NCBI GenBank assembly: GCA_003221035.1
Contig: QHUB01000009.1
Location: 62,001 to 126,000 of the forward strand
DNA: 64,000 bases
Direction: 5' to 3'
Source: Gemmatimonadota bacterium
GTDB lineage: Bacteria; Gemmatimonadota; Gemmatimonadetes; Gemmatimonadales; GWC2-71-9
Position 1 is the first letter of the stretch; the number at the start of each line of letters is the position of its first letter. Shown here piece by piece: positions 15,836-28,518 of the stretch. The notes beneath the pieces are model-generated. The model was not told where the DNA came from. It searched no databases and was given only the letters and a program-made list of their open reading frames with translations. The position numbers were made by a program, and so were the translations under genes.

Positions 15836-16252
15836 ATGCGAGTGATTTGGCTGTGCGTCGCGGTGCTCCTCGGAACGGCAGCAGTCGCGCAGGGACAGGC
15901 GACCCTGTCGGATGCCGCCGCCAAGGCCAAGAACGCCTGGGGTGCGCACGACCCCGAAGCGTTGGTGGGGAAGAGCTCCAACATCGTGCTGCAGATTCCG
16001 GGTGCCGATCCGTCATCCCCGCTCGCGCGACCCCAGGCGATCGAACTGTTGCGCCGCTATTTCCGGCCCTCGGAGGAGCGGGGTCTTGATGTCACGGCGA
16101 TCCGCGAGGTCGAGGCCGGGAAGGGGTTCGTGGAGCTAACCCGGCGCTACGTGGTCACCGGAACGTCCGAAGAACGACGCGAAACGTTGTTTCTGGGATA
16201 TCGGTTAGTCGCGCGCGAGTGGCGATTGGTGGAACTGCGGAGTACTCCGTAA
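15836..16252 (+). CDS. Secreted NTF2-like protein (DUF4783-like)
   Basis: 138 residues from ATG 15836; TTG 15818, overlapping the pyrF stop, is an alternative. A signal peptide MRVIWLCVAVLLGTAAVAQG is followed by a small alpha/beta domain with the layout of NTF2-like/DUF4783 proteins: an initial helix (AAAKAKNAWGAHDPEALVG), central strands and a C-terminal LFLGYRLVAREWRLVELRS. It is likely periplasmic; ligand or role unknown. It is the last gene before the ribosomal-protein promoter. Confidence 0.75.
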   Translation: MRVIWLCVAVLLGTAAVAQGQATLSDAAAKAKNAWGAHDPEALVGKSSNIVLQIPGADPSSPLARPQAIELLRRYFRPSEERGLDVTAIREVEAGKGFVELTRRYVVTGTSEERRETLFLGYRLVAREWRLVELRSTP

Positions 16253-16271
16253 TTGATTGTCGCATAGCCCC

Positions 16272-16300
16272 TTGCGTGAAGTTGAGACCCCATCTATAGT
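16272..16300 (+). promoter_or_regulatory. Sigma-70 promoter of the rpmJ-rpoA operon
   Basis: TTGCGT (16272-16277), a 17-base spacer and TATAGT (16295-16300) lie in the 91-base gap before rpmJ. Transcription would begin near 16307, leaving a leader of about 37 bases with GGAG at 16333-16336 before the TTG start. Confidence 0.7.
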
Positions 16301-16343
16301 TCAAGACTCAGCCAGAAAATTTACTTTTTGCCGGAGCAGCCTG

Positions 16344-16460
16344 TTGAAGGTACGGTCGAGCGTGCGCCCTATCTGCGAGCACTGTAAAGTCGTGACGCGC
16401 CGGGGCGTGATTCGTGTGATCTGCAAGCGCAACCCCAAGCATAAACAGCGGCAGGGTTAG
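16344..16460 (+). CDS. rpmJ: 50S ribosomal protein L36 (bL36), zinc form
   Basis: 38-residue ribosomal protein from TTG 16344, placed by homology ([16 protein letters not shown] at the start) and the GGAG at 16333-16336. The longer open frame upstream is not used. The Zn site C-x2-C ... C ... H ([12 protein letters not shown]) marks the C+ paralogue, which is used under zinc sufficiency. The C-terminus HKQRQG is canonical. First gene of the alpha operon segment. Confidence 0.96.
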   Translation: MKVRSSVRPICEHCKVVTRRGVIRVICKRNPKHKQRQG

Positions 16461-16468
16461 GGAGAGGC

Positions 16469-16852
16469 ATGGCTCGTATCGCAGGCGTGGATTTGCCGCG
16501 CGACAAGAAAATTCAGTACGCACTGCCTTACATCTTCGGCATCGGTCCCAGCAATTCGGTGCGCATCCTCGCGGAGACGGGTATCAGCCCGGACGCGCGC
16601 GTGCGCGACCTGCGCGACGCCGAGGTGGCCCGGCTGCGTCAGGTGATCGAGCGGGATTACAAAGTTGAAGGTGCGCTCCGGACGGAAACGGCGATGAACA
16701 TCAAACGCCTGATGGACATCGGAGCCTACCGCGGCACGCGTCATCGCAAGAATCTGCCGGTGCGCGGCCAGCGCACGCACACCAATGCGCGCACCAAGAA
16801 AGGACCGCGGCGCGCCATCGCGGGCAAGAAGAAGCCCGTCCTGAAAAAATAG
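16469..16852 (+). CDS. rpsM: 30S ribosomal protein S13 (uS13)
   Basis: 127-residue head protein of the small subunit contacting tRNA and L5 across the subunit bridge. [26 protein letters not shown] at the start and the basic tail with [16 protein letters not shown] are diagnostic. Length is normal. A purine-rich GGGAGAGG just upstream serves as RBS. It follows rpmJ and precedes rpsK in the standard bacterial order. Confidence 0.98.
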   Translation: MARIAGVDLPRDKKIQYALPYIFGIGPSNSVRILAETGISPDARVRDLRDAEVARLRQVIERDYKVEGALRTETAMNIKRLMDIGAYRGTRHRKNLPVRGQRTHTNARTKKGPRRAIAGKKKPVLKK

Positions 16853-16858
16853 AGGCAC

Positions 16859-17299
16859 ATGGCCGAAGAAAAGCAGCAGGAAAAGCCGCAAGAAAAACCG
16901 AAGCCGGCGTCGGCGCGCCCCGGGGGGGCGGCCAAGCGCACCAAGAAGGTCGTCGAGGCCGAGGGCGTCGCACATATCACGGCGACGTTCAACAACACCC
17001 TCATTACGATCAGCGACCTGCAGGGCAACGCGATCACGTGGGGCTCATCCGGCAAGGCCGGGTTCAAGGGCTCCAAGAAGTCGACGCCCTTCGCCGCGAC
17101 CGTGGCCGCCGAGCAGGCCGCACGCGAGGCGCTGAACCTCGGGGTGAAGCGCGTGCATGTGCGCGTCCAGGGTCCCGGTTCCGGCCGCGAGTCCGCCATT
17201 CAGGCGCTCGCGAGCGCTGGGCTGCAGATCCGGTCGATCCGCGACGTCACGCCGATTCCGCACAACGGGTGCCGGCCGCCCAAGAAACGGCGGGTCTAA
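16859..17299 (+). CDS. rpsK: 30S ribosomal protein S11 (uS11)
   Basis: 146 residues, slightly long because of a Lys/Glu/Pro/Ala-rich N-terminal extension of about 30 residues ([17 protein letters not shown]...). The core [19 protein letters not shown] through [17 protein letters not shown] and the end [15 protein letters not shown] are canonical. It lines the mRNA exit region of the platform. Six bases separate it from rpsM and three from rpsD. Confidence 0.98.
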   Translation: MAEEKQQEKPQEKPKPASARPGGAAKRTKKVVEAEGVAHITATFNNTLITISDLQGNAITWGSSGKAGFKGSKKSTPFAATVAAEQAAREALNLGVKRVHVRVQGPGSGRESAIQALASAGLQIRSIRDVTPIPHNGCRPPKKRRV

Positions 17300-17302
17300 G
17301 CG

Positions 17303-17938
17303 ATGGCACGCTATACCGGACCCGTTTGCCGGCTGTGCCGCCGCGAGGGCACCAAGCTGTTCCTGAAGGGGACGCGCTGTCTCACCGAGAAGTGCGCCGT
17401 GGAGCGCCGCGCGTACGCGCCGGGGCAGCATGGGCAGTCCACAGGTCGGCGCCGCAAGGCGTCGGAGTACGCGAAGCAGTTGCGTGAGAAGCAGAAGGTC
17501 AAGCGGATTTACGGGCTGTCCGAACGCCAGTTCCGCAATTTGTTCGAGCGCGCGATCAAGGAGCCGGGTGTGACGGGCGAAGCGCTGCTCGTGGCCCTGG
17601 AGAGCCGCCTGGACAATCTGGTCTATCGCATGGGCTTCGCGACCTCGCGCAAGCAGGCGCGCCAGCTCGTGCGCCATCGCCATATCCTCGTGAACGGACG
17701 CGTGCTGGACATCCCATCCTACCGCGTGCGTCTGGGCGAAGAAGTGCGTGTGGCTGACGCGAGCCGCGAGCTCGTGCAGGTGAAGATCGCGCTCGAGCAG
17801 TTCGGGCGCGGACAACCGGTTTCGTGGATTCAGGTAGACACTGACAAAGTGCTGGGCAAGATGACGGAGCGGCCGACCCGCGATGCCATTCCGCTTGCCG
17901 CACAAGAACAGTTAATCGTCGAGCTCTATTCCAAGTGA
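17303..17938 (+). CDS. rpsD: 30S ribosomal protein S4 (uS4), zinc form
   Basis: 211-residue primary 16S rRNA-binding protein. The N-terminus has four cysteines (CRLC, then CLTEKC) giving a zinc-binding C+ version. The S4 RNA-binding domain (about 95-160) reads [27 protein letters not shown]. In many bacteria S4 represses this operon translationally; whether it does so here is unknown. The stop overlaps the rpoA GTG. Confidence 0.98.
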   Translation: MARYTGPVCRLCRREGTKLFLKGTRCLTEKCAVERRAYAPGQHGQSTGRRRKASEYAKQLREKQKVKRIYGLSERQFRNLFERAIKEPGVTGEALLVALESRLDNLVYRMGFATSRKQARQLVRHRHILVNGRVLDIPSYRVRLGEEVRVADASRELVQVKIALEQFGRGQPVSWIQVDTDKVLGKMTERPTRDAIPLAAQEQLIVELYSK

Positions 17939-19002
17939 TTACCACTCTTGATTTGACGGGGTTGGTCCGGCCGCATCTGGTCGAAATGACCAAGCGCGAG
18001 GACAACCCGAATTCGGCCGAATTCCGCCTCCAGCCGCTGGAGCGGGGCTACGGCTATACGCTGGGCAATTCGCTGCGCCGGCTGCTGCTCTCCTCGCTGC
18101 GCGGCGCCGCGGTCTGGGCATTCCGGATCGATGGCGTCGTTCACGAGCATCAGACGATTCCGGGCGTGGTCGAAGATGTGCATCAGATCATTCAGCGCCT
18201 CAAGCAGCTGACGCTGGTGCTCGCGCCTGACGTCGACGAGGCCGTGCTCCGCTTCAAGGTGGAGAAGGCCGGTCCGGTCTACGCGCGCGATCTCGAGGCG
18301 CACGGCGCGGTCACGATCCAAAACCCCGAGCAGCTGCTGTTCACGGTGCAGGACGACCGCGACATCGCCGGCGAGCTGTATGTGAACAAGGGCCGCGGGT
18401 ACGTCGAAGCCGAGCAGCATCCTGTCGATCGCACCCTCGCGGTGGACGTCGTCCGCGTGGACTCGATCTACAATCCGGTGCGGCGGGCGAACTTCACCGT
18501 GGCGGAAACGCGCGTCGGCCAGCGCACCGACTACGATCGCCTCACGTTGACCGTCGAGACCAACGGCACGATTTCACCCGAGGATGCAGTCGCCTACGCC
18601 GCCGCGCTCGCGCAGGAGCACTTCCGCTTCTTCGTCGACTTCGGCAAGGTGCCGATCGTCGCGGGTGAGCCGGGGCCGGGCAACGGCGGGGGTTCCGAGG
18701 GCGGGCGGCTGCGCGATGTGCTGGGCCGCGCCATCGACGACGCCGGACTCTCGGTGCGGTCGGTGAACTCGCTCAAGAACTCGAATATCCGGACGCTGGG
18801 CGATCTCGTCCGCTACAAGGAAGACGATCTGCTCAAGGTCAAGAACGTCGGCGAGAAGGCGCTGGGCGAGATTGCCGAGCTGCTCCGTCGCGAAGGGCTG
18901 AACTTCGGCATGCAGCTCGAGGAGAGTCCCGGCGGTGACATCCGCGTGATCGATCCGGGTATCGCGCCCCAGGCGCAGTTGACGGGGATCGAGGAAGAGT
19001 AA
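17935..19002 (+). CDS. rpoA: RNA polymerase subunit alpha
   Basis: 355 residues from GTG 17935 overlapping the rpsD stop. The N-terminal dimerisation/assembly domain contains [22 protein letters not shown] Gly-rich linker ([11 protein letters not shown], about residue 245) leads to the C-terminal domain with [19 protein letters not shown] and [12 protein letters not shown], the part that contacts UP elements and activators. The tail after residue 325 is somewhat longer than in E. coli (329 residues total). It shares one base with rplQ. Confidence 0.98.
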   Translation: MITTLDLTGLVRPHLVEMTKREDNPNSAEFRLQPLERGYGYTLGNSLRRLLLSSLRGAAVWAFRIDGVVHEHQTIPGVVEDVHQIIQRLKQLTLVLAPDVDEAVLRFKVEKAGPVYARDLEAHGAVTIQNPEQLLFTVQDDRDIAGELYVNKGRGYVEAEQHPVDRTLAVDVVRVDSIYNPVRRANFTVAETRVGQRTDYDRLTLTVETNGTISPEDAVAYAAALAQEHFRFFVDFGKVPIVAGEPGPGNGGGSEGGRLRDVLGRAIDDAGLSVRSVNSLKNSNIRTLGDLVRYKEDDLLKVKNVGEKALGEIAELLRREGLNFGMQLEESPGGDIRVIDPGIAPQAQLTGIEEE

Positions 19003-19358
19003 TGCGTCACCGCGCCAAAGGCCGCCAGCTGTCGCGCACGTCGAGCCACAAGAAGGCGACGTTGAACAACATGGCGACGAGTCTCTTCCTGCACGGCGGG
19101 ATCCAGACGACCGAGGCGAAGGCCAAGGAGCTGCGTCCGTTCGCGGAGCGGCTCATCACGCTCGCGCGCCGCGGCGACCTGCACGCCCGCCGGCTCGTCG
19201 AGCGCCGGATCAAGGATAAAGGCGTCACGACCAAGCTCTTCGCCGAGATCGGCAAGCGCTTCGCGGCGCGGCCGGGCGGCTACACCAGGATCGTGAAACT
19301 GGGCCACCGCGTCGGCGATGGTGCCGACGTCGCTCGCATCGAGCTGCTCGCTGAGTGA
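19002..19358 (+). CDS. rplQ: 50S ribosomal protein L17 (bL17)
   Basis: 118-residue protein near the peptide exit tunnel. [25 protein letters not shown] and LITLARRGDLHARR are family hallmarks. The ATG shares a base with the rpoA TAA. Last gene of the operon; a strong terminator begins 19 bases after its stop. Confidence 0.98.
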   Translation: MRHRAKGRQLSRTSSHKKATLNNMATSLFLHGGIQTTEAKAKELRPFAERLITLARRGDLHARRLVERRIKDKGVTTKLFAEIGKRFAARPGGYTRIVKLGHRVGDGADVARIELLAE

Positions 19359-19377
19359 CCGGGCAAGGCGTCGAAAT

Positions 19378-19409
19378 AAAAAAGGGACCCCGGAAAGGGT
19401 CCCTTTTTT
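19378..19409. terminator. Strong bidirectional intrinsic terminator between rplQ and rpmB
   Basis: A 13-bp perfect stem (19378-19390 with 19397-19409) around loop CGGAAA, with six A's on one side and six T's on the other. It terminates the ribosomal operon on the plus strand and can equally terminate rpmB arriving on the minus strand. Confidence 0.95.
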
Positions 19410-19442
19410 CTTCGGGGGAGCGCAGCATGCTGCGCCCCTACA

Positions 19443-19634
19443 TTACGACGCCTTCGCGACCCGGTTCGACTTGATGCACTGCGTGCAGACGCGGATCCGC
19501 TTGACGACCCCGTTCACGACGACCCGGACGCGCTGTAGGTTGGGGTACCAGCGCCGCGGGGTCTTGTTGTTTGCGTGGCTGACGTTGTGTCCCGTGATGG
19601 GACCTTTGCCACAAATCTCACACACTCGAGCCAT
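19443..19634 (-). CDS. rpmB: 50S ribosomal protein L28 (bL28), zinc form
   Basis: 63-residue minus-strand protein from ATG at 19634. It reads [25 protein letters not shown] at the N-terminus and [16 protein letters not shown] at the C-terminus; the two CxxC pairs form a zinc site. TTG 19652 would add six non-homologous residues and is not preferred. Only 17 bases separate it from the divergent gmd ATG, so its promoter must lie inside the gmd 5' region. No rpmG follows. Confidence 0.96.
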   Translation of the reverse strand: MARVCEICGKGPITGHNVSHANNKTPRRWYPNLQRVRVVVNGVVKRIRVCTQCIKSNRVAKAS

Positions 19635-19636
19635 AG

Positions 19637-21583
<1,947 letters not shown>

Positions 21584-21600
<17 letters not shown>

Positions 21601-24600
21601 TCTCGAGCGCATTCTGTTGCTCGGGTCCGGCCCCATCGTCATCGGCCAGGGCGCGGAATTCGACTACTCGGGGACGCAGGCGGTGAAAGCCCTCAAGGAA
21701 GAGGGCTACAAGGTCATCCTCGTGAATTCGAACCCCGCGACCATCATGACCGACCCGGAGCTGGCCGACCGGACGTACATCGAGCCGGTCACGCCCGAGT
21801 GGGTACGCAAGGTCATCGAGCGGGAGCGGCCCGACGCGCTGCTGCCGACCATGGGCGGCCAGACCGCGCTCAACGTCGCCATGGCGCTCGCGAATGACGG
21901 CACCCTCGAGCAGTACGGTGTCGAGCTGATCGGCGCGAACGCGCGGGCCATTCGCATGGCCGAAGATCGCGCGGAGTTCAGCGCGGCCATGCAGCGAATC
22001 GGCCTCGCGACGCCGGCGGGTCACACCGTGACGACGGTCGCCGGGGCGCTGGATGCCGTGCAGCAGCTCGGCTATCCGGCCGTCATCCGGCCGTCGTTCA
22101 CGCTGGGCGGCACGGGCGGCGGCATCGCCTACAACCGCGCCGAGTTCGAGGAAATGGTCGAGCGGGCGCTGGAGCTGTCGCCGGTGCACTCGACCCTGAT
22201 CGAGCGCAGCGTGCTCGGCTGGAAGGAGTTCGAGCTCGAGGTGATGCGCGACCGCCGCGACAACGTCGTCATCGTGTGCTCGATCGAGAACCTCGACCCG
22301 ATGGGCGTGCACACGGGCGACTCGATCACGGTGGCGCCCGCGATGACGCTCACGGACCGCGAGTACCAGCGCATGCGCGACGGGGCGATCGCGATCATCC
22401 GCGAGATCGGGGTCGAGGCGGGTGGCTGCAATATCCAGTTCGCGGTGAATCCCGTGGACGGCGAGATGCTGGTCATCGAGATGAACCCCCGCGTGTCACG
22501 TTCCTCCGCGCTCGCATCGAAGGCGACCGGGTTCCCGATTGCGCGCATCGGCACGAAGCTCGCCGTCGGCTATACGCTGGACGAGCTCCCGAATGACATC
22601 ACCCGCACGACACCCGCGTCGTTCGAGCCGGTGCTCGATTACGTCGTCGTCAAAGTGCCGCGCTTCGCGTTCGAGAAATTCCCGAGTGCCGATTTTCGCC
22701 TGACCACGCAGATGAAATCGGTCGGCGAAGCGATGGCGATCGGGCGCACGTTCAAGGAAGCATTCCAGAAGGGGCTGCGCGCACTCGAGATCGGCCGTCC
22801 GGGCTGGGTGCTGGGCGCCGCGCTCGACGATGACCGGCTCACGAGCGAGTCGCCGGAGGACCTGCGCGTGGCGCTTCGAACGGCGACGCCCGAACGCATC
22901 TTCCAGATCAAGCGCGCCTTCCTGGCCGGGCTCACGGTCGACGAGATTTCGCAGGCGTCGGGAATCGATCCGTGGTTCTTGTATCAGCTCCAGGAGCTGG
23001 TCGACGCCGAGCGCTGGTTCGCGGGAGTGAGCGGTGTGGGCGCTGCGGAGCTCAAGCGGATGAAACGGCTCGGGTTCTCCGATCGCCAGCTCGCCGCCCT
23101 GCGCAACAGCACGGAAACGGCGATTCGCGAACAGCGCTGGAAGCTCGGCATCCACCCCGCGTACAAGACGATCGACACGTGCGCGGGAGAGTTTCCGTCG
23201 GCCACGCCGTATCTCTACTCGTCGTACGACGAAGAGAACGAGTCTGAGCCGCTGGGCGAGCAGGCGATCGTCATCCTCGGCAGCGGTCCGAACCGGATCG
23301 GCCAGGGCGTGGAGTTCGACTACTGCTGCGTGCGCACCGGTCTGGCATTCCGCGAGCTCGGTTACAAGACGATCATGATCAACTCGAACCCCGAGACCGT
23401 GTCGACCGATTTCGACATCTCCGACAAACTGTACTTCGAGCCGCTCACGCTCGAAGACGTCCTCGAAATCACGCGCTGGGAGAAACCGAAGGGTGTCGTG
23501 GTCCAGTTGGGGGGGCAGACGCCGCTGCAGCTGACCAAGCCGCTCGAGGCGGCAGGGGTTCGCATCCTCGGGACCTCGCCCGACGCGATCGACATCGCCG
23601 AGGATCGCGAGCGTTTCGAGGAGCTGGCGGACAAACTCGGCGTGACGCAGCCGCCGAACGGCATCGCCCGCTCCATGGACGAAGCCGTCGCGGTCGCGCA
23701 GCGGATCGGCTATCCCGTGCTCGTGCGCCCGTCCTACGTGCTCGGCGGCCGGGCGATGGAAATCGTGTACGACGACGGCTCGCTGCGCGACTACTTCGTC
23801 AAGGCGGCGCGCGTCGCTCCGGAGCATCCCGTGCTGATCGACCGCTTCCTGGAGGACGCGTTCGAAGCGGACGTCGATGCCATCGCCGACGGCACGCGAT
23901 GCGTGATCGGCGGGGTGATGCAGCACATCGAGGATGCGGGCGTGCACTCCGGGGACTCGGCCTGCGTGCTGCCGCCCTACCTGATCGGGGACCGCCAGGT
24001 GGAGGAGATGCGGCGGCATACCCAGGCCTTCGCCAAGGCGCTGAACGTCATCGGGCTGATCAACGTGCAGTATGCCATCAAAAACGGCGTCGTGTACGTG
24101 CTCGAGGTGAACCCCCGGGCCTCCCGGACCATCCCATTTGTGAGCAAGGCCACAGGCGTTCCGCTGGCCAAGCTGGCCGCCGCCGTGATTGTCGGAAGGA
24201 CACTGGACGATTTGGGCCTTCCCGACGAGCTTCCCGTCGCCGGAGTAGCCGTAAAGGAGGCGGTCTTCCCCTTCACGAAGCTGCCCGGTGTGGATACCGT
24301 GTTGGGGCCGGAAATGCGGTCCACCGGCGAAGCGATGGGTTTGGCCGACAGCTTCGGCATGGCGTTCGCGAAGGCGCAGATCGCCGCGGAAGGCAGCTTG
24401 CCCCTCGAGGGCACGGTCTTCGTGACGGTGAACGACCACGACAAGCCGACGGTGCTGCCCATCGCGCGGCGGTTCCATGAGCTCGGATTCCGGATCCTGG
24501 CGACGGAGGGCACGGAGCGGTATCTCCGCGGGCGCGGCGTTCCCGCGGAGCGCGTGTTGAAGGTGCATGAGGGCCGGCCCAACGCGATCGACCTGATCGT

Positions 24601-24877
24601 GTCGGGCGAGGTGCAGCTGTTGATCAACACGCCGCTGGGGAAGTTCACGCAGGTGGACGACTACGCCATCCGGCGCGCCGCGCTGGTGCATCGGGTGCCG
24701 TACACGACGACCATGTCCGCGGCCAGTGCCGCGTGTGACGCGATCATTGCGCTCCGCAGCCGCACAGGGAGCGTCAGGAGCTTACAGGAATGGCACGAAA
24801 AAACGAACGGCGAAAAGTCGCCGACCGTCGGGGGAGCAGGGGGTCGGGGGGGACGAGTAGCGGCGGCAAGCGCGTAA
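21584..24877 (+). CDS. carB: Carbamoyl-phosphate synthase large subunit
   Basis: 1097 residues from ATG 21584, inside the end of the preceding gene. Two homologous ATP-grasp halves are visible: [20 protein letters not shown] opens the first, [19 protein letters not shown] opens the second (about residue 560), and glycine-rich [12 protein letters not shown] and [11 protein letters not shown] loops follow. A C-terminal MGS-like allosteric region starts near residue 950. It makes carbamoyl phosphate for pyrimidines and arginine; carA is not in the window. The last about 29 residues are low-complexity Gly/Ala/Arg, read across the murB start. Confidence 0.97.
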
Positions 24878-25812
24878 GCAAGCCGGTCGCCAAGCCCAAG
24901 GCCAAGGCGGAGCCGCCGACGCCATCCCCCGCTCCGAAAATCAAATTCCGCGGCAAGCTGCTCGAGAACGAGCCGCTGGCGCGCCACAACACGTGGCGCA
25001 TCGGCGGTCCGGCGCGCTATCTCGCGATGCCGGCCGACACCGACGACGTCGTCCGCGCGCTGGAGCTGGCGCAGGACCGCGGGCTGCCGTGGGTCGTGCT
25101 GGGTCTGGGTTCGAACGTCCTGATCAAGGATGGCGGCTTCCCCGGCGTCGTGATCCGGATGGGGAAGGGACTCGACCGCTTCGAGATGAAAGGCGCGACC
25201 GCCATCGTGGGTGCCGGCATGCCGACGCCGATTCTGGCGCGGCGCACGGCCGAAGCGGGATTCGTCGGCGTGGAACGGTTCGTGGGGATTCCCGGCACTG
25301 TGGGCGGCGGGATCTTCATGAATGCCGGCTGCCACGGCGCCGAATTCGCGGAGATCGTGACCGAAGTGACGGTGATGGATCCGCGCGGCAAGGTGAAGCA
25401 GCTCTCCCGCAAGCAGATCTCGTTCAAGTATCGGTCGAGCAACATCGAGGGGATCGTTCTGGAGGCGAAGCTCGGACTCGGCGAGGAATCACCCGCCAAG
25501 CTCAAGGAGCTGCAGGGCAAGCTGTTCCGGTGGCGCAAGGCGGGTACGCCGTTCGACCAGCCGTGCTGCGGCTCGACCTTTCGGAATCCCACCGGGAGTA
25601 CGAAGACCGCCGGAATGGTCATCGATGAGGCCGGGCTGAAGGGCTTCACGATCGGCGGCGCGCAGGTGTCCACCATGCACGCCAACTACATCATCAATAA
25701 GGGCACCGCGACGGCGAGCGACGTCCTGAAAGTGATCGAGCACATCCGCAAGACCGTCGCCAAAAAGGCCGGCATCACGCTGGAGCTCGAGTGCAAGATC
25801 ATCGGAGTGTGA
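24790..25812 (+). CDS. murB: UDP-N-acetylenolpyruvoylglucosamine reductase MurB
   Basis: 340-residue FAD enzyme reducing UDP-GlcNAc-enolpyruvate to UDP-MurNAc. The start ATG 24790 is backed by CAGGAG at 24776-24781, although it lies 88 bases inside carB. The first about 50 residues are a basic, low-complexity extension absent from typical MurB. The FAD core [43 protein letters not shown] and the catalytic Ser region CGSTFRNP follow, ending [15 protein letters not shown]. Its stop overlaps the acetyltransferase GTG. Confidence 0.95.
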   Translation: MARKNERRKVADRRGSRGSGGTSSGGKRVSKPVAKPKAKAEPPTPSPAPKIKFRGKLLENEPLARHNTWRIGGPARYLAMPADTDDVVRALELAQDRGLPWVVLGLGSNVLIKDGGFPGVVIRMGKGLDRFEMKGATAIVGAGMPTPILARRTAEAGFVGVERFVGIPGTVGGGIFMNAGCHGAEFAEIVTEVTVMDPRGKVKQLSRKQISFKYRSSNIEGIVLEAKLGLGEESPAKLKELQGKLFRWRKAGTPFDQPCCGSTFRNPTGSTKTAGMVIDEAGLKGFTIGGAQVSTMHANYIINKGTATASDVLKVIEHIRKTVAKKAGITLELECKIIGV

Positions 25813-26405
25813 GCTACTTCGCACATGAGTCCAGTTATGTGGATGACGGCGCGCACATCGGCAACGGCACCAAGATCTGGCACTTTTCGCACGTGATGCC
25901 CGGCGCCGTCATCGGCGAGCGCTGCAACCTCGGCCAGAACGTCGTCGTCATGCCGGGGACGAGAATCGGCGACAACGTGAAGATCCAGAACAACGTCTCG
26001 ATCTACGAAGGCGTGGAGCTCGAGGACGATGTGTTCTGCGGGCCTTCCTGCGTGTTCACGAACGTCAACAATCCCCGCAGTCACGTGTCGCGCAAAAACG
26101 AATACCAGCGCACCCTCGTGAAACGCGGCGGCACGATCGGCGCCAATGCGACGATCGTCTGCGGCGTCACGCTCGGCGAGTATGCCTTCGTCGGGGCCGG
26201 CGCCGTCGTCACCTCCGATGTTCCCGCCTTTGGCCTGATGGTCGGTGTGCCGGCGCGGCGCGTGGGGTGGATGTGTCAATGCGGTGAGCGGCTCCATCCG
26301 CACGTGGGGCATGCGGCCTGCGGCGCGTGCGGGGCGACCTACGAAGAGTCGGCCGGACTCCTGCGACAGACCCAGCCGTCGCGGGCGAAGGCGGCGGCGT
26401 CATGA
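25809..26405 (+). CDS. wbpD: UDP-2-acetamido-3-amino-dideoxyglucuronate N-acetyltransferase (WbpD-like)
   Basis: 198 residues from GTG 25809. A left-handed beta-helix of hexapeptide repeats runs from [15 protein letters not shown] through [21 protein letters not shown] and [15 protein letters not shown] to [11 protein letters not shown]. The beginning [10 protein letters not shown] and FTNVNNPRS match the WbpD/WlbB group that acetylates the 3-amino sugar on the path to UDP-ManNAc3NAcA. A C-terminal CQCGERL...CGACG zinc ribbon is appended, as in some relatives. Flanked by the matching aminotransferase, dehydrogenases and GTGA/ATGA overlaps. Confidence 0.92.
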   Translation: MSYFAHESSYVDDGAHIGNGTKIWHFSHVMPGAVIGERCNLGQNVVVMPGTRIGDNVKIQNNVSIYEGVELEDDVFCGPSCVFTNVNNPRSHVSRKNEYQRTLVKRGGTIGANATIVCGVTLGEYAFVGAGAVVTSDVPAFGLMVGVPARRVGWMCQCGERLHPHVGHAACGACGATYEESAGLLRQTQPSRAKAAAS

Positions 26406-27517
26406 ACGTCCCGATGCTCGATCTGGTCGCGCAGTATCAGGCGATCAAGGATGAAGTGGTGCCCGCCATGATGAGGGTCATCGAGACGCAGCAGTTCATC
26501 ATGGGTCCGTCCATCCCGCAGCTCGAAGCCGAGGTCGCCAGGCTCTCGCACGCAAAGCATGGCATCGGCTGTGCGAGCGGCACCGACGCGCTGCTGCTGC
26601 CACTCAAGGCCTTGAACCTGAAGCCGGGCGATGAAGTCATCACCACGCCGTTCACATTCTTCGCCACGGCGGGCACGATTCACAACGCCGGCGGGACACC
26701 GGTGTTCGTCGATATTCAGCCGGAGACGTTCAACATCGATCCCGCTGCGGTCAAAGGCGCGATCACCTCGCGCACGCGCGCGATCATGCCGGTGCATCTG
26801 TACGGCCAGATGGCCGACATGCTCGAGCTGATGGCCGTCGCCAAGTCGCGCGGACTCAAGCTCATCGAAGACGCGGCGCAGGCGATCGGGGCGCGTCGCA
26901 AGATCGACGGCGAGTGGCGCGTCGCGGGCGAGCTCGGCTGGGTGACCGGCTACTCCTTCTTCCCCAGCAAGAATCTCGGCGCGTGGGGCGACGGCGGCAT
27001 GATGGTCACGTCCGACGACGCCGCCGCCGATCGGCTCAAGAAGCTGCGGCTGCACGGCGGCGCCAAGCAGTACCATCACGACGAAGTCGGCACGAACTCA
27101 CGTTTGGACTCGCTGCAGGCGGCGGTGTTGCTGGCCAAGCTGCCGCACCTCGTCCGGTGGTCGGCCAAGCGTCGCGAGCATGCCGCCTACTATACGAAGG
27201 CGTTGGCGGAGATCCCGCAGGTCAAGCCGCCGGCCACGGATCCCGCCAATGAGCACATCTTCCATCAGTACACGCTGCGCGCTGAGCGGCGCGACGAGCT
27301 CCAGGGCCATCTCAAGAAGGAAGGGATCGGTCACGCGGTCTACTATCCGGTCCCGCTGCATCGCCAACCCTGCTTTGCGCACCTCGGATACAAGGACGGT
27401 AGCCTGCCGCGGGCGGAGCAGGCGTCGCGCGAGGTGATCTCTCTTCCGATCTACCCGGAGCTCACCCGCGCGCAGCTCGAGCGGGTGATTAATGCGATCC
27501 GCGGATTCTATCGGTGA
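26402..27517 (+). CDS. wbpE: DegT/DnrJ/EryC1 aminotransferase (WbpE-like)
   Basis: 371-residue PLP sugar aminotransferase. It begins [18 protein letters not shown] and has the PLP pocket [11 protein letters not shown] and EDAAQAIGA. The Schiff-base lysine lies in [15 protein letters not shown] (about residue 195-210), and [12 protein letters not shown] and SLPIYPEL are typical of the family. In the WbpBDE pathway it aminates the 3-keto sugar nucleotide. The ATG overlaps the wbpD stop and the end overlaps wbpB by GTGA. Confidence 0.94.
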   Translation: MNVPMLDLVAQYQAIKDEVVPAMMRVIETQQFIMGPSIPQLEAEVARLSHAKHGIGCASGTDALLLPLKALNLKPGDEVITTPFTFFATAGTIHNAGGTPVFVDIQPETFNIDPAAVKGAITSRTRAIMPVHLYGQMADMLELMAVAKSRGLKLIEDAAQAIGARRKIDGEWRVAGELGWVTGYSFFPSKNLGAWGDGGMMVTSDDAAADRLKKLRLHGGAKQYHHDEVGTNSRLDSLQAAVLLAKLPHLVRWSAKRREHAAYYTKALAEIPQVKPPATDPANEHIFHQYTLRAERRDELQGHLKKEGIGHAVYYPVPLHRQPCFAHLGYKDGSLPRAEQASREVISLPIYPELTRAQLERVINAIRGFYR

Positions 27518-28518
27518 AGCGGCTCAAGATCGGGGTCGTGGGCGCCGGCACGTGGGGCAAGAATCACGTCCGGACGGTCGCCGGCCTGGCCGACGCCGAG
27601 CTGACAGCAGTTTGCGACACAGATGCCAAGGTTCGCGAACGCGTGGCGCGGCAGTATCCGAGCACGCTCGTGACACCCGATGTCTCAGCCCTGCTGGAGG
27701 CCGTCGAGGCGGTGATCGTGGCGTCGCCGGCCGCCACCCATGCGGCGCTCGCCCGCCAAGCGATCGAGGCGGGCAAGCCGGTGCTGGTAGAGAAACCCTT
27801 CGCTTTGAACGGCCGGGATGCCGAGGCGTTGGCCAAGCTGGCGGAACAGCGCGGGTTGCCGGTACTGGCGGGGCATCTCCTGGTATACCATCCGGCCGTC
27901 GAGAAGCTGCGGGACATGGTACAACAGGGCGAATTGGGCAAGCTATTCTATCTGTATGGACTCCGCGTCAACCTGGGTCAGGTCCGCAAGGACGAGAACG
28001 CCCTCTGGAGCTTCGGGCCCCATGACGTGTCAGTGGCACTTTACTTGCTTGGTGAGGAGCCGGTCCGAGTCGCCGCACACGGCAAGAGTTACCTGCAGCC
28101 CGCGATCGAGGACGTCGTGTTTCTTACGATGGAGTTCGCGAGCGGGGTGCTGGCGCACGTCCAGATGTCGTGGCTCGATCCCCATAAAGAACGGAAGCTC
28201 ACGGTGGTAGGCGCCAGGAAAATGGTGGTGTTCGACGACATGGAGCCGCGCGAAAAGCTGCGCATTTACGACAAGGGCGTGGACCGTCCGCCCGAGTACG
28301 GCTCCTTTGGTGAAAGCCTCGCCGTCCGTGAAGGCGATATCTTCATTCCTCGTATTCCGGCCGTGGAACCGCTCGCGGCCGAGTTGGCGCATTTCGTTCG
28401 CGCGGCGCAGGGTCGGGAAGCGCCGCGGGCGAGTGCCGCGGACGGCGTGCGCGTCGTCCGCGTGCTCGAAGCCGCGTCGCGCTCGCTCGCGCGCGGCGGC
28501 GCTCCGGAGACTCCATGA
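27514..28518 (+). CDS. wbpB: Gfo/Idh/MocA oxidoreductase (WbpB-like)
   Basis: 334 residues from GTG 27514. The N-terminal NAD site IGVVGAGTWGKNHVRT is followed by VASPAATHAALARQA, the family motif VEKPFAL and GHLLVYHPAVEKL, then a C-terminal alpha/beta domain with WSFGPHDVSVALYLLG carrying the catalytic His. In context it should oxidise the 3-OH of UDP-GlcNAcA, coupling with WbpE. The order here, D-E-B-A, differs from the Pseudomonas O-antigen order but contains the same set. Confidence 0.92.
   Translation: MKRLKIGVVGAGTWGKNHVRTVAGLADAELTAVCDTDAKVRERVARQYPSTLVTPDVSALLEAVEAVIVASPAATHAALARQAIEAGKPVLVEKPFALNGRDAEALAKLAEQRGLPVLAGHLLVYHPAVEKLRDMVQQGELGKLFYLYGLRVNLGQVRKDENALWSFGPHDVSVALYLLGEEPVRVAAHGKSYLQPAIEDVVFLTMEFASGVLAHVQMSWLDPHKERKLTVVGARKMVVFDDMEPREKLRIYDKGVDRPPEYGSFGESLAVREGDIFIPRIPAVEPLAAELAHFVRAAQGREAPRASAADGVRVVRVLEAASRSLARGGAPETP

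Noticed and set aside
22496-24691. 731-codon open frame on the minus strand inside carB
   Set aside because: It mirrors the carB frame in high-GC DNA; Arg/His/Asp/Gly-rich composition with no recognisable domain. Same for other long antisense frames such as 11929-13482, 28710-29801 and 37390-38511.
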